Assembly: GCA_944390745.1 (NCBI GenBank) | Contig: CALXQK010000007.1 | Span: 1 to 64,000, forward strand | DNA: 64,000 bases | DNA from: an uncultured Duodenibacillus sp. | GTDB taxonomy: Bacteria > Pseudomonadota > Gammaproteobacteria > Burkholderiales > Burkholderiaceae_F | Direction of reading: 5' to 3' | Shown: positions 25,004 to 33,934 of the stretch, in pieces | Numbering within the stretch: the stretch's first letter is position 1 | Layout of the letters: each line of letters opens with the position of its first letter | Translations under genes and position numbers: made by a program | The notes under the pieces: model-generated | What the model saw: only the letters and a program-made list of their open reading frames with translations | Databases searched by the model: none | Told to the model about the DNA's origin: nothing

Positions 25004-27042
25004 AGCTCAGGTCCCAGACCGATGTAAAACTGAGTGCCGTTTTCCCCGGAGTCCCCCACCGGACGAGCGATGTCAAGCTTCACGGGCCCCAGGGGCGACT
25101 CCCAGCGGATGCCCACGCCCGCGCCCTTCTTGAGGTCGGAAAACTCAAAGTTGTTCGCCGCCCGGCCGACGTCGAGAAAAACCGCCCCCCACCACTTGCC
25201 GGTCACGCGCAGCTGGTACTCGATGCTGCCCGTGATCATCTTCGTGGCGCCCGTGAGCTCTCCGTTTTCGTCGCGCGGGGAAATCGACTCGTAGTCGTAG
25301 CCGCGGATGCTTCGATCGCCGCCGGCGAAGTAGCGCAGATCCGGAGGCACCTCGTTGAAGTCCCCGGTCTCGATCCATCCCAGGTGCGAGCGCAGCACGA
25401 AGCGGTGCTTGCGCGCGTAGGTGCGGATGAGCACGTACTGCGCCTCAAGCATCAGCGCATCGATGTCCGAGCCCCACATCTGGTTGGCGTAGCCGATGGT
25501 GTAGCGCTGCGAGTCGCCCCAGCGCGGCATCAGGCCGCCGCGGCTGCGCGTGCGCGAGAGCGAAAACTCCGGGTAGATCATTATCGTGCGGTTGTTGACC
25601 GAGCCCTGCGTGTAGTCGTCGTAGCGCCACTTGAGGGCAATGCCCTTCTGCCAGCCCTCGTAGGGCTCCCACCGGCGCGACGCCTCAAAGGACATGGCGT
25701 CGGACTGCGTGTCGTTGAGATCCTCGTGCTTGTAGCCGGCGCGAAACAGCCAGAAGTGTTCGAGCGCGTTCTCCTCAAGCGGCAGCTTGTAGGTCGCATC
25801 GGCAAACTGCTCAAGCCTGGAGATGTCCGCATCGCCCTGCAGGCTGTGACCGGAGTCGTTGATCCAGGGCCGCTTCCAGACCAGTCGCCCGCGCGGCCCC
25901 ACGTCGGTCGAGTAGCCCAGACCCGTTTCAATTGAATTGCGGCTCTTGGGCGAGAGGCGCGCCTCGACCGGAAGCTGCTTGTCCTCGCTTTTTCTCGCCT
26001 TGAGAATGTCGGGGGTCACCACAATGGAGTTGAACCACCCGGTGGCCGAAAGCCGGCGGTTGAGTTCGGCAATGCCGTCTGAGGTGTAGGGCTCGCCCTT
26101 TTTAAAGGGCACGAGGTTTCTCAGAACCGGCTCGCGAATCTGGCTGCCCTTGAACTGCACGTCGCCGTAGCCGTAGCGCTCGCCCGGGGCGTAGACCACA
26201 AGCCAGCCGCCCTCGTTGGTGACGGCGTTGACCTGCAGCTCGCTTTCGGTGAACTCGCCGTCAAAGTAGCCGTAGCGCATGGCGGTGCGCTCAACCGAGG
26301 ACTTGAAGTCGCTGTAGGCGCCGTGGTTGAGCTGCGCCCCCTCGCGGGGGAGCTGCCGCTTCAGGCGCCTGAAGACCGAGCGCTTGCTGCGGTCGTCGAG
26401 ATCCTCGCCCTCGACGACGAAGACCACATCCTTGATGCGCGCCGGGTCGCCGGCCGTGACGCTGGCCACAAGCACCGCCTGGCGCGACGGATCGTCGGCG
26501 GCGCCGCCCGCGCGCCGGCTCAGGTCAAAGGCCGACAGACTCTGCCGCCCGAAGGCGCGCGTGAGGTCGTCAGAAAAACTCTCCCAGCGCTCCAGGGCGT
26601 TCTGGTCGCCCTGCGGCGCATGCGCCTTGAGCGGCAGCCCCGTGAGCGCGTCGGGCACCTCGATGTCGGGCGCCGCGGGATCCTGCGGGCGCAACGCCCC
26701 GTCCTCCTGAGGCGCCCCGTCAGCGGGCTTTTGCCCGGAGGGCTCCTCCCACTTGTAGTGAATTTCGTACCGATAGTAACCCAGCGCCTCCAGCCCCCGG
26801 CGGATGGCGTTGTCAACCTGGGCGCGCCAGGTCTGCCGCAGCAGGGTTTCCGTGCGGCCGCGCACGGGCGAGAGCATGGCCTCGACATTGTCGGCCGCCT
26901 CGCCCTCGAGCCCCTCGACGCGCACGCCGTAGGCCTGGGCGCCGCCTGCGGCAAGACAGGCCGCACAAGCAAGCAGCAGGGGCCGCACGGCCGCCTTGCG
27001 GCGGCCGTCGGTGCATCTCCAGCGCGCGTGCTCGGCCAACAT
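25000..27042 (-). CDS. tamA: Outer-membrane TamA, BamA/Omp85 family
   Basis: The 680-residue precursor has a signal peptide ending near AAGGAQA (about residue 37), three POTRA domains (residues about 40-330, with an insertion rich in Pro/Asp around 105-140), and a C-terminal 16-strand barrel. The barrel includes GLGYSTDVGPRGRLVWKRP, RYFAGGDRSIRGYDYESISP (the Omp85 lid-lock RGY motif) and GVGIRWESPLGPVKLDIARP. It works with TamB, encoded next. The protein ends GLGPEL rather than in an aromatic residue. The ATG has GGGAG six bases upstream. A minus-strand TAAAAT near 27172-27177 may be its -10 box. Confidence 0.93.
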   Translation of the reverse strand: MLAEHARWRCTDGRRKAAVRPLLLACAACLAAGGAQAYGVRVEGLEGEAADNVEAMLSPVRGRTETLLRQTWRAQVDNAIRRGLEALGYYRYEIHYKWEEPSGQKPADGAPQEDGALRPQDPAAPDIEVPDALTGLPLKAHAPQGDQNALERWESFSDDLTRAFGRQSLSAFDLSRRAGGAADDPSRQAVLVASVTAGDPARIKDVVFVVEGEDLDDRSKRSVFRRLKRQLPREGAQLNHGAYSDFKSSVERTAMRYGYFDGEFTESELQVNAVTNEGGWLVVYAPGERYGYGDVQFKGSQIREPVLRNLVPFKKGEPYTSDGIAELNRRLSATGWFNSIVVTPDILKARKSEDKQLPVEARLSPKSRNSIETGLGYSTDVGPRGRLVWKRPWINDSGHSLQGDADISRLEQFADATYKLPLEENALEHFWLFRAGYKHEDLNDTQSDAMSFEASRRWEPYEGWQKGIALKWRYDDYTQGSVNNRTIMIYPEFSLSRTRSRGGLMPRWGDSQRYTIGYANQMWGSDIDALMLEAQYVLIRTYARKHRFVLRSHLGWIETGDFNEVPPDLRYFAGGDRSIRGYDYESISPRDENGELTGATKMITGSIEYQLRVTGKWWGAVFLDVGRAANNFEFSDLKKGAGVGIRWESPLGPVKLDIARPVGDSGENGTQFYIGLGPEL

Positions 27043-27363
27043 CTCGCTCCCAGGGCAGACAGGCGGAGGCTGCGAAAAAAAAGCGCCCGCCGGTCGAAAG
27101 AAAAAAAGAAAAAACCTTGGTGGGGCTGGTCTGCCGGGCGTCTTGCGGCCTTCGGGCTCCAGCCTTTTCTGATTTTATCCAATGCGCCCGTGCGCAGACG
27201 GCTTTGCAGGCGCCGGAAAATCAAACTTTGCCATGCCTGCGGTTCTGTCGGCAGCCGGGTCCGCCACTTTGGGCGAAAAGCCTTTAGACTCGAATGCGCC
27301 TTGAATGCAGGAGGGCCTTCGCGACAGCGCGCCCCTCCGACTCCCGACAACGTCTTCGTCTTC
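27043..27363. other. Divergent intergenic region tamA / Tet-type MFS gene
   Basis: This 321-base gap separates two divergent genes. It contains an A-rich tract on the plus strand (27075-27115) and a minus-strand TAAAAT (27172-27177) that may belong to the tamA promoter. No coding signal and no clear operator were found. Confidence 0.35.
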
Positions 27364-28611
27364 ATGTCCCGCTTCCAACCGCGCCTTGGCTTTGTGCTTG
27401 CCTGCATCTTTCTTGATGCGCTCGGCATCGGCCTCATCGTGCCCGTACTGCCGCGACTGATCGGCACGCTCACCACCAGCCCCGATGCGCAGGCCTGGTG
27501 GTACGGCATGATCATGCTGAGCTACGGCGTGATGCAGTTTGTGAGCGCTCCGTTTCTCGGCGCGCTGTCGGATCGCTGCGGCAGGCGTCCGGTGCTGCTT
27601 GCGGGCATCTGCGGACTCGGGGTGATGTTTGCCGTTCCCGCCTTCATCGGGTCGCTGCCGGCGATTCTTGCCAGCCGCATCGTCGGCGGCATTCTCTCGG
27701 CCAACATGGCCGTGGCGCAGGCCTACGTGGCCGACATCACCGACGGCTTCGAGCGCTCGGCAGCCTTTGGAAAGATCGGCGCGGTCTTCGGCGCGGGCTT
27801 TGTCCTGGGGCCTGCCCTGGGCGGCGTGCTCGGGCAGAACGACCCCTCGATTCCCTTCGTGGCCGCCTCGGCCGTGACGCTCGTCAACTTTCTCTACGGC
27901 CTGTTCGCCCTGCCCGAGTCGCTTGTCAACAAAAATCCAACGCCGCTGACGCTTGCGGCCAACACGCCGTTTGCCTCGCTGGGCATCATGCTGCGCCACC
28001 CCAGGGCGAGGATCTTTCTGCTCACGCTTGCCTTCACGGGTCTTGCCAACGGCATCATGCAGTGCACCTGGGCGCTCTACACGGAGTTTCGCTACGGCTT
28101 CACGCCCCTGCAGATCGGCCTGTCGGTGTTTGCGCTCGGCATCAGCATCAGCCTCGTGCAGGGATTTCTGCTGCAGCGGCTTCTGGCGCGGCTTGACTCG
28201 CGCCTCATCGCGGTGCTTGCCATCGCCTGCGGCGTCGTCTGTCTGGGCGCCATCGGGTTTTCTGCAAGCGGCGCGCTGTCCGTCGTCTTCGTGTGCCTGT
28301 ATGCCTGCGCGGGCGCCGTCAGCCCGCTGCTGACGGCTGCCATCAGCCGCGAGACGCCGCTTGACGCCCAGGGCAAGGCCATCGGCTCGGTCAGTTCGCT
28401 CAATTCGCTCACAGGCGCCGTGGCGCCCGCGCTCGGCACGCCGCTTCTGATGGTGACGACGGGCAGCGCGCCGGACGCTCTTGCTGCGGGCACCCCCTAC
28501 TTTGCCTGCGCGCTGCTGTCGGCCTCGGCGCTCGTGCTCTTTATTCTCGGCACCCGCCGCAGCGACCGGGACGGACAGGACGACGACGATCTGACGGCGT
28601 TCGGCGAATAG
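27364..28611 (+). CDS. Tet-type (TCR/Tet family) MFS exporter
   Basis: The 415-residue protein has about 12 membrane segments, the drug:H+ antiporter signature LDALGIGLIVPVLPRLI in the first, motif A SDRCGRRPVLL, and AYVADITDGFERSAAFG with GPALGGVLG (motif C), a combination typical of the TetA/TCR group. Members expel tetracycline or related compounds in exchange for protons, but chromosomal relatives often have other substrates and no resistance should be assumed. No TetR-type regulator lies beside it. The open frame extends far upstream through tamA antisense; the ATG at 27364 starts the family-like sequence but has a poor Shine-Dalgarno. Confidence 0.8.
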   Translation: MSRFQPRLGFVLACIFLDALGIGLIVPVLPRLIGTLTTSPDAQAWWYGMIMLSYGVMQFVSAPFLGALSDRCGRRPVLLAGICGLGVMFAVPAFIGSLPAILASRIVGGILSANMAVAQAYVADITDGFERSAAFGKIGAVFGAGFVLGPALGGVLGQNDPSIPFVAASAVTLVNFLYGLFALPESLVNKNPTPLTLAANTPFASLGIMLRHPRARIFLLTLAFTGLANGIMQCTWALYTEFRYGFTPLQIGLSVFALGISISLVQGFLLQRLLARLDSRLIAVLAIACGVVCLGAIGFSASGALSVVFVCLYACAGAVSPLLTAAISRETPLDAQGKAIGSVSSLNSLTGAVAPALGTPLLMVTTGSAPDALAAGTPYFACALLSASALVLFILGTRRSDRDGQDDDDLTAFGE

Positions 28612-28624
28612 GCCGCCCCCAGGG

Positions 28625-29767
28625 CTAGATGCGCCTGGCAAAGTAGTGCCGCGCCAGCGGCAGCGAGGCCGCGGCCGCGGCCATGGCCGGCCACATCGTC
28701 AGAAGGATCTCGCCCCAGCCGGCATCGGCCAGATACGCGCGGCGCACCGCAAGCAGCGCAAACCGCAGGGGGTCGGCATAGGTGAGCAGCTGCAGCCACC
28801 GCGGCATGTTTTCAACCGGCGTAAAGAGCCCCCCGAGCAGCACCATCGGCACGAGCAGCACGAAGGCCGTCAGAAGCGCCTGCTGCATCGTGCGGCTGAA
28901 GGCCGAGATCGCCAGTCCCAGCCCCACGATCGAGATGATGAAGATCACAAGCACCGCATAGATCTTCAGGACGCTGCCCGCGAGCGGAATCTCAAACCAC
29001 CAGACGTCGATGGCAAAGATGAGCGTGCTTTGAAAGATGCCGATTGCCGCGGGCACGATCATCTTGCTGACCACCAGCTCGTTGACCGTAAAGGGCGCCA
29101 CAAGCAGCTGCTCGAAGGTCCCCTGCTCTCGCTCGCGGGCCACCGAAAGCGACGAGAGCACGATCACCTGCAGCATCGAGAGCATCACGATGAGGCCGGG
29201 CATGATGAACCACTGCGTGATGTTGTTGGGGTTGTACAGAAAGCGGATGACAACAAGGGGCGGCGCGGCCCCCGAGCGCGCCGCCGCATCCTGGGCCATG
29301 ACGGAGAGGTAGCCCGCCGCAAGCTGCGCGGTGGTCGAGTTTCGTCCGTCGATGATCACCTGCACGCGGCCCGGCCTGCCGTCAGCAAGGTCGCGCCCGA
29401 AATCCGCGTCGACAGCCACCACAACAAGCGAGCGGCCCTCCTCGACGGCGCGGGAAATATCCGCGGCGCTCGAGAGCGTCTCGACGCGCTCGAAGGCCGG
29501 ACTCTGGTCGATGCGGCGCACGAACTCGGCCGAGGCCTGCGTGCGCGACAGATCCAGAAGCGCATAGGGCACGTGGTTGAGGTTGAAGGTCGCGATGTAG
29601 CCGAAGAGAATCACGTAGAGGATGATGGGCGCCACGAGAATCATGCGGCTCGTGCGCTCCTTGAGCGTGGCGGCAAGCTCCTTGACGATGAGGGCGCGAA
29701 GCCGCGTGCCTGCGGCTGATGACCGTCCCCCGCGGTCCGCGCTGCGAATCTCCTCCCCGGTCTGCAT
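28625..29767 (-). CDS. ABC-2 type exporter permease (YhhJ-like), second copy
   Basis: The 380-residue protein has one N-terminal membrane segment (about 40-60), a large periplasmic domain and five membrane segments at the C-terminus (from about 205), the ABC2_membrane_3 layout. SLSVAREREQGTFEQLLVAP is the coupling-loop signature of the YhhJ/YbhR/YbhS group. It is the last gene of a four-gene exporter operon and pairs with the permease just upstream to form a heterodimer. The ATG at 29767 with GGGAG is chosen; it lies 10 bases after the upstream stop, whereas the open frame itself starts further 5' inside that gene. Confidence 0.85.
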   Translation of the reverse strand: MQTGEEIRSADRGGRSSAAGTRLRALIVKELAATLKERTSRMILVAPIILYVILFGYIATFNLNHVPYALLDLSRTQASAEFVRRIDQSPAFERVETLSSAADISRAVEEGRSLVVVAVDADFGRDLADGRPGRVQVIIDGRNSTTAQLAAGYLSVMAQDAAARSGAAPPLVVIRFLYNPNNITQWFIMPGLIVMLSMLQVIVLSSLSVAREREQGTFEQLLVAPFTVNELVVSKMIVPAAIGIFQSTLIFAIDVWWFEIPLAGSVLKIYAVLVIFIISIVGLGLAISAFSRTMQQALLTAFVLLVPMVLLGGLFTPVENMPRWLQLLTYADPLRFALLAVRRAYLADAGWGEILLTMWPAMAAAAASLPLARHYFARRI

Positions 29768-29777
29768 GCGCTGCTCC

Positions 29778-30881
29778 CTAGTCGGCCAGACGCTTGCGGC
29801 AGTGCCGCCAGGCCACGACAAAGCCCCCGAGGGCGAAGCCCGCGAGGATGATCAGGTCCCGCGCAACCGTCTCATGCATGCCGCCCGTGAGAAACCCGAT
29901 GCGCAGAAGCTCCATGAAGTACGCCGGCGGCAGCAGATAGGCAAAGGCCTCGGCCCAGGCAGGCGCCGTGCGCAGGTCAAAGATAAAGCCCGACAGCAGC
30001 ACCGCCGGCAGAAAGCTTGCGAGCACCGTGATCTGCGAGGCCAGAAACTGCGAGCGGGTGAGGCTTGAAATCACCAGGCCCAGGCCGAGCCCCATCAGCA
30101 GATAAAGGGCCGATGCGGCAAGAATCACCGTCAGGCTGCCGCGCAGGGGCACCTCGTAGAGCACGAGCGCCGCTGCCAGGCACAGCGCCCAGCCCGCCAT
30201 GCCGAGGATGAAGTAGGGCACGGTCTTTGAGATGAGAATCGCCAGCGGCGACACGGGCGTGGCCATGAGCGCCTCCATCGTGCCGCGCTCCCACTCGCGG
30301 GCGATGACTAGGCTTGTCATCATGCAGCCCGTGATGGTGAGCACCACCACAAAGAGCCCCGGCACCAGGTACCAGCGGCTCTGCACCGACTCGTTGAACC
30401 AGACGCGCGGCACGACCTCGATGCCCCGGACCGTCGCGCCGGCCTCGGTCTGCTGCCGCGACAAGACGGCGCCGAGCGCGCCGTTGACGGCGTTGCCGAC
30501 CATCGTGGCGCGCGAGGCCTCGATGCCGTCGAGAAGCAGCTGCGCGGCAAGCTGCCCCGAGCGCTCCTCAAAGATGAGAAGCGCCTCCACGTCAAAGCCG
30601 CGCAGCGCCTGCATGGCCGGACCCCGGGCCTCAAAGCGGCGCACGATGAAGGTGGGGTTGGCTTCAAGCGCAGCGACGGCGTGGCGCGTCTGCGCCGTCT
30701 CGAAGGCATGCACCACGCCGAGCCTGACGTTTTTCACGTCAAAGCTCAGCCCGTAGCCGAACAGAACAATGAGCACCGCGGGCAGCACGATGCCCAGAAG
30801 CAGCGCGCTCTTGTCGCGCGCGATCTGCCGGCACTCCTTGACCGAGAGCGCCCAGGCGTGGGTGAGAAGGCTTCCCTTCAT
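29778..30881 (-). CDS. ABC-2 type exporter permease (YhhJ-like), first copy
   Basis: This 367-residue permease has the same layout as its neighbour: ECRQIARDKSALLLGIVLPA leads into the first membrane segment, a periplasmic domain follows, and VIAREWERGTMEALMATPVS precedes the C-terminal membrane segments. The two copies are clearly related but diverged, as expected for the two halves of a heterodimeric exporter. It starts within the last 4 bases of the ATPase gene (ATGA overlap), so it is translationally coupled. Confidence 0.87.
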   Translation of the reverse strand: MKGSLLTHAWALSVKECRQIARDKSALLLGIVLPAVLIVLFGYGLSFDVKNVRLGVVHAFETAQTRHAVAALEANPTFIVRRFEARGPAMQALRGFDVEALLIFEERSGQLAAQLLLDGIEASRATMVGNAVNGALGAVLSRQQTEAGATVRGIEVVPRVWFNESVQSRWYLVPGLFVVVLTITGCMMTSLVIAREWERGTMEALMATPVSPLAILISKTVPYFILGMAGWALCLAAALVLYEVPLRGSLTVILAASALYLLMGLGLGLVISSLTRSQFLASQITVLASFLPAVLLSGFIFDLRTAPAWAEAFAYLLPPAYFMELLRIGFLTGGMHETVARDLIILAGFALGGFVVAWRHCRKRLAD

Positions 30882-32713
30882 GACGCCTCCCCCGGGGCCG
30901 CCGCCCGTCTTTTTCTTGCAGCCGTCACGATGCGCACGAAGGCCTCGTTCATGGTGGCGCTTTGTCCGCGCACCTCCTCGGGCGTGCCCAGCACCAGGGG
31001 CTCGCCCGCATCCTGAATGAGAATGCGGTCGCAGTAAAGGGCCTCCTCCATGAAGTGCGTCGTCACCACAATCGTCGTTCCGTCTGCGGCAAGCTGCGTC
31101 ATCCAGCGCCAGAACTGCCGGCGCGTCGGAATGTCGGCGCCGCTTGTGGGCTCGTCGAGAAAGAGGATGCGCGGACGGTTGATGAGCGCCACGGCCATTG
31201 CCAGCCGCTGCCGGTAGCCGCCCGAAAGCGCCCCCGCCTCGCGCCCCATGTCGCCGGCAATTCCGAAGGTTTGCGCGAGCGTCTCAATGCGCGCGCGGGC
31301 CTCTTCGCCTGAAAGGCCGTAGGCGCCGGCAAAGAATGCAAGGTTCTGCGCCACGGTGAGCCCGGCGTAGAGCGAAAACTTCTGCGACATGTAGCCCATT
31401 CGCTCGCGCGCGAGCGCACGCGAGCGCCGCAGGTCGACCCCCGCGACGGTCAGCTCGCCCTCGGTCACCTCGATCAGGCCGCAGAGCATCTTGAAGGTCG
31501 TGGTCTTGCCCGCGCCGTTGGGCCCGAGCAGTCCGAAGATCTCCCCCTCGTGCACGTCGAAGGTGGTCTTGTCGACGGCCGTAAAGGACCCGAAGCGCCG
31601 CACAAGACTGCGCGCGGCGATCACCGGCTGTCCGCCCGCCCGGCGCCCTGCGGCCCGCACGGGGGCCGCAGAGACTGCCGCACCCGCGGAAACGTCGGGG
31701 CGCCCGAGCAGGGCGCGGCGCCGCTCCAGATAGCCGTCCTCCAGAGACGGCGCGCGCGCGGCAATCTCCACGCCGGGAAACGCCCGCCCAAGGTCCCCGG
31801 GCTCGACGCCCGGCATCAGGACCACGCGCACGCCGCCTGCCTCGGGCACGGCGTCAAGGACAAGGTCGGCCCGGTCAAGCAGAGCCGCCTGCAGCAGCCG
31901 GGCGCCGCCTGCGGCGCGAACCGAGAAGGTGCGTGCGCGTGCAAACTGCGCAATCTCCTGCGGCGCTCCTGAAAGCCGCAGCTCGCCCTCCTCGAGCACG
32001 AGCACCGCGTCGCACAGCTGCGCCTCGTCCATGTAGGTGGTGGCGGCCACCACGCACATGTTCTCGCGCGCGGCGTTGCGCCGCAGAATCTCCCAGAGCT
32101 CCTTGCGCGAGAGCGGATCAACGCCCACGCTCGGCTCGTCAAGCAGCAGAATCCTCGGATGATTCAAAAGCGCGCAGGCAAGACCGAGCTTTTGCTTCAT
32201 TCCGCCCGAGAGCCTTCCGGCCTGGCGCTGCATGAAGTCGGTGAGCCCCGTCATTGCAAGCAGCTCGGCGATGCGCTCGCGCCGCACCTCTTCAGACAAA
32301 CCAAAGAGATCGGCGTAAAGCGCAAAGTTTTCCGCCACGCTCAGATCCTCATAAAGCCCGAAGCGCTGCGGCATGTAGCCGATGTTTGCCTGCAGCCGCC
32401 CGCAGTCGGCGTACAGGCTCTCGCCGAAGACGAGCACCTCGCCCGAGGTCGGCGGAAGGATTCCGGCCATGATGCGCATGAGCGTCGTCTTGCCCGCGCC
32501 GTCGGCGCCCACGATTGCGGTCATCCGTCCCGACTCGAACGCTGCCGAGATGCCGGAAAGGATTTTCCGGGCGCCAGGCGCGCCCGGCCTTCGGGCCGCA
32601 AGAAGCCCGCGCAGCAGCCTGCCTGGCGCAGCCTCGGGCTGCGTGCGGCAGATGCCGCGCAGGACCAGGGCGGCGGCGCCTTGGGAGGCGCTCTCAGAGA
32701 GCTGCTGCGTCAT
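30878..32713 (-). CDS. Tandem ABC ATPase of a multidrug-type exporter (RbbA/YhiH N-terminal type)
   Basis: The 611-residue cytoplasmic protein has two complete nucleotide-binding domains: Walker A GADGAGKTT and GPNGAGKTT, signatures LSGGMKQK and LSGGYRQR, Walker B ILLLDEPSVGVD and ILFLDEPTSGAD. In E. coli RbbA/YhiH a similar double ATPase is fused to a permease; here the permeases are separate downstream genes. With the membrane-fusion protein it would form a tripartite exporter using an outer-membrane channel encoded elsewhere. The 3' end of the upstream HlyD gene overlaps it by 20 bases. Confidence 0.87.
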   Translation of the reverse strand: MTQQLSESASQGAAALVLRGICRTQPEAAPGRLLRGLLAARRPGAPGARKILSGISAAFESGRMTAIVGADGAGKTTLMRIMAGILPPTSGEVLVFGESLYADCGRLQANIGYMPQRFGLYEDLSVAENFALYADLFGLSEEVRRERIAELLAMTGLTDFMQRQAGRLSGGMKQKLGLACALLNHPRILLLDEPSVGVDPLSRKELWEILRRNAARENMCVVAATTYMDEAQLCDAVLVLEEGELRLSGAPQEIAQFARARTFSVRAAGGARLLQAALLDRADLVLDAVPEAGGVRVVLMPGVEPGDLGRAFPGVEIAARAPSLEDGYLERRRALLGRPDVSAGAAVSAAPVRAAGRRAGGQPVIAARSLVRRFGSFTAVDKTTFDVHEGEIFGLLGPNGAGKTTTFKMLCGLIEVTEGELTVAGVDLRRSRALARERMGYMSQKFSLYAGLTVAQNLAFFAGAYGLSGEEARARIETLAQTFGIAGDMGREAGALSGGYRQRLAMAVALINRPRILFLDEPTSGADIPTRRQFWRWMTQLAADGTTIVVTTHFMEEALYCDRILIQDAGEPLVLGTPEEVRGQSATMNEAFVRIVTAARKRRAAAPGEAS

Positions 32714-33701
32714 CGGCCCCGGGCTCCGGGATTTCGACCGTCACAGGCATGCCGAGCCGCAGCAGTCCCTCGGGGTCGCGCACCGTGGCGCGCACCTCGT
32801 AGACGAGCGACGTGCGCAGATCCTCGGTCTGCACGGTCTTGGGCGTGAATTCAGCCACGGTCGAGACAAACCCCACGTGCGCCTCAAAGGTTTTCTGCGG
32901 ATAGCTGTCGACCCGCACGCGCACCTTCATGCCGGGGGCGATCCGCGAAAGATTGACCTCGTCAATCCAAGCGCGCACCCACATGGGCTCCATGAGCGCC
33001 ACCTCGTAGACGGGAACCGATGCGCCCACCATGTCGCCCTTTTCCTTGAGGCGGCTGCGCACGACGCCCGCCGCCGGCGCATAGAGCGTGCAGTTTGCAA
33101 GCGCGCGCTCGGCGTCGGCAAGCGCCGCGCGGGCAAGCCGCAGGTTGGCGCGCACCACGTCGATCTGCTCAATGCGCGTGCCCGCAAGCAGCAGCTCCAG
33201 CTCCTTTCGGGCGGCCTCGGCCTGCGCCAGCGACACCCGCGCCTGGGAGCAGGCCTCGTCGACGCGCATGCGCGTGGTGGCCATTCCAAGCCGCGACTCG
33301 CGCTCGCACGTGCGCCGGGCGAGCTCATGGGAGGCCTCGGCTGCGCGCAGCTGCGCGCGCGCCGCGTCGATTTCCTCCACGCGTGCGCCCGCAAGCTGAA
33401 GATCGAGCTCCTTTTGCGCCACATCGACCTGCGCGGCGGCGGTCTCGCGGGCGATCTCATAGCGGCTGCGCTCGAGCTGCGCGAGCCTGTCGCCAGCGGC
33501 CACGCGCATGCCCTCCTCGACGCGGACCTCGTCGATGCGCCCGCTCTCCTCAAAGGCAAGGTGCACCGTGCGCATGTCGATGCTGCCGTAGATGCGAAGC
33601 ACCCCGTCGCCGCGCCCATAGAAGTCGTAGGCCGCAAACCCCGCGGCGACGGCGGCAAGCGCGATGACGGCGGCGGCAAGAGCCTTTCTGGCGGCGGACA
33701 T
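32694..33701 (-). CDS. HlyD-family membrane fusion protein (YhiI-like)
   Basis: The 335-residue protein is anchored by one N-terminal membrane segment (about residues 7-25). It has a split lipoyl domain (VEEGMRVAAGDRLAQLERSR and the return strand YAPAAGVV) around a long Ala/Glu/Arg-rich coiled-coil hairpin (about 75-200) and a C-terminal beta-barrel region. It links the inner-membrane ABC exporter to an outer-membrane TolC-like channel. It is the first gene of the exporter operon; no TolC homologue or regulator is adjacent. Confidence 0.86.
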   Translation of the reverse strand: MSAARKALAAAVIALAAVAAGFAAYDFYGRGDGVLRIYGSIDMRTVHLAFEESGRIDEVRVEEGMRVAAGDRLAQLERSRYEIARETAAAQVDVAQKELDLQLAGARVEEIDAARAQLRAAEASHELARRTCERESRLGMATTRMRVDEACSQARVSLAQAEAARKELELLLAGTRIEQIDVVRANLRLARAALADAERALANCTLYAPAAGVVRSRLKEKGDMVGASVPVYEVALMEPMWVRAWIDEVNLSRIAPGMKVRVRVDSYPQKTFEAHVGFVSTVAEFTPKTVQTEDLRTSLVYEVRATVRDPEGLLRLGMPVTVEIPEPGADDAAAL

Positions 33702-33847
33702 GCTCTGGAGCGCTCCCTGAAAGAAAACCTCAAGACCCGCACCCCAACTTCCGGGGCGGGATTCAAAAATTCATTGTAACCGCCGGGAAAGGGCAAAAAA
33801 ACTGGTGAAAGACTGCTGGCGGCCCGCAGTCCCCCCAGGGGAAGCCT

Positions 33848-33890
33848 CAAAAAAAAACGCCGGCCCTTCCCCTTTCGGGAAAAGACCGGC
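33848..33890 (-). terminator. Intrinsic terminator after the 2-oxoacid oxidoreductase operon
   Basis: On the minus strand, a stem of about 12 bp with a one-base imperfection (arms 33859-33872 and 33877-33890) leads directly into a run of nine T residues (complement of 33849-33857). Confidence 0.8.
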
Positions 33891-33934
33891 GGCCTTGCCG
33901 GGGGCGCGCGGCGCGCGCACCCCGTTGCAGGCGG

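Noticed and set aside
26323-27363. N-terminal extension of the Tet-type transporter by 347 residues
   Set aside because: It is the antisense of tamA followed by intergenic DNA; the transporter sequence starts normally at the ATG at 27364.
27364-28611. Calling the Tet-type MFS gene a tetracycline resistance determinant
   Set aside because: The family motifs are clear but no TetR regulator or mobile context is present, and chromosomal relatives often have other substrates.
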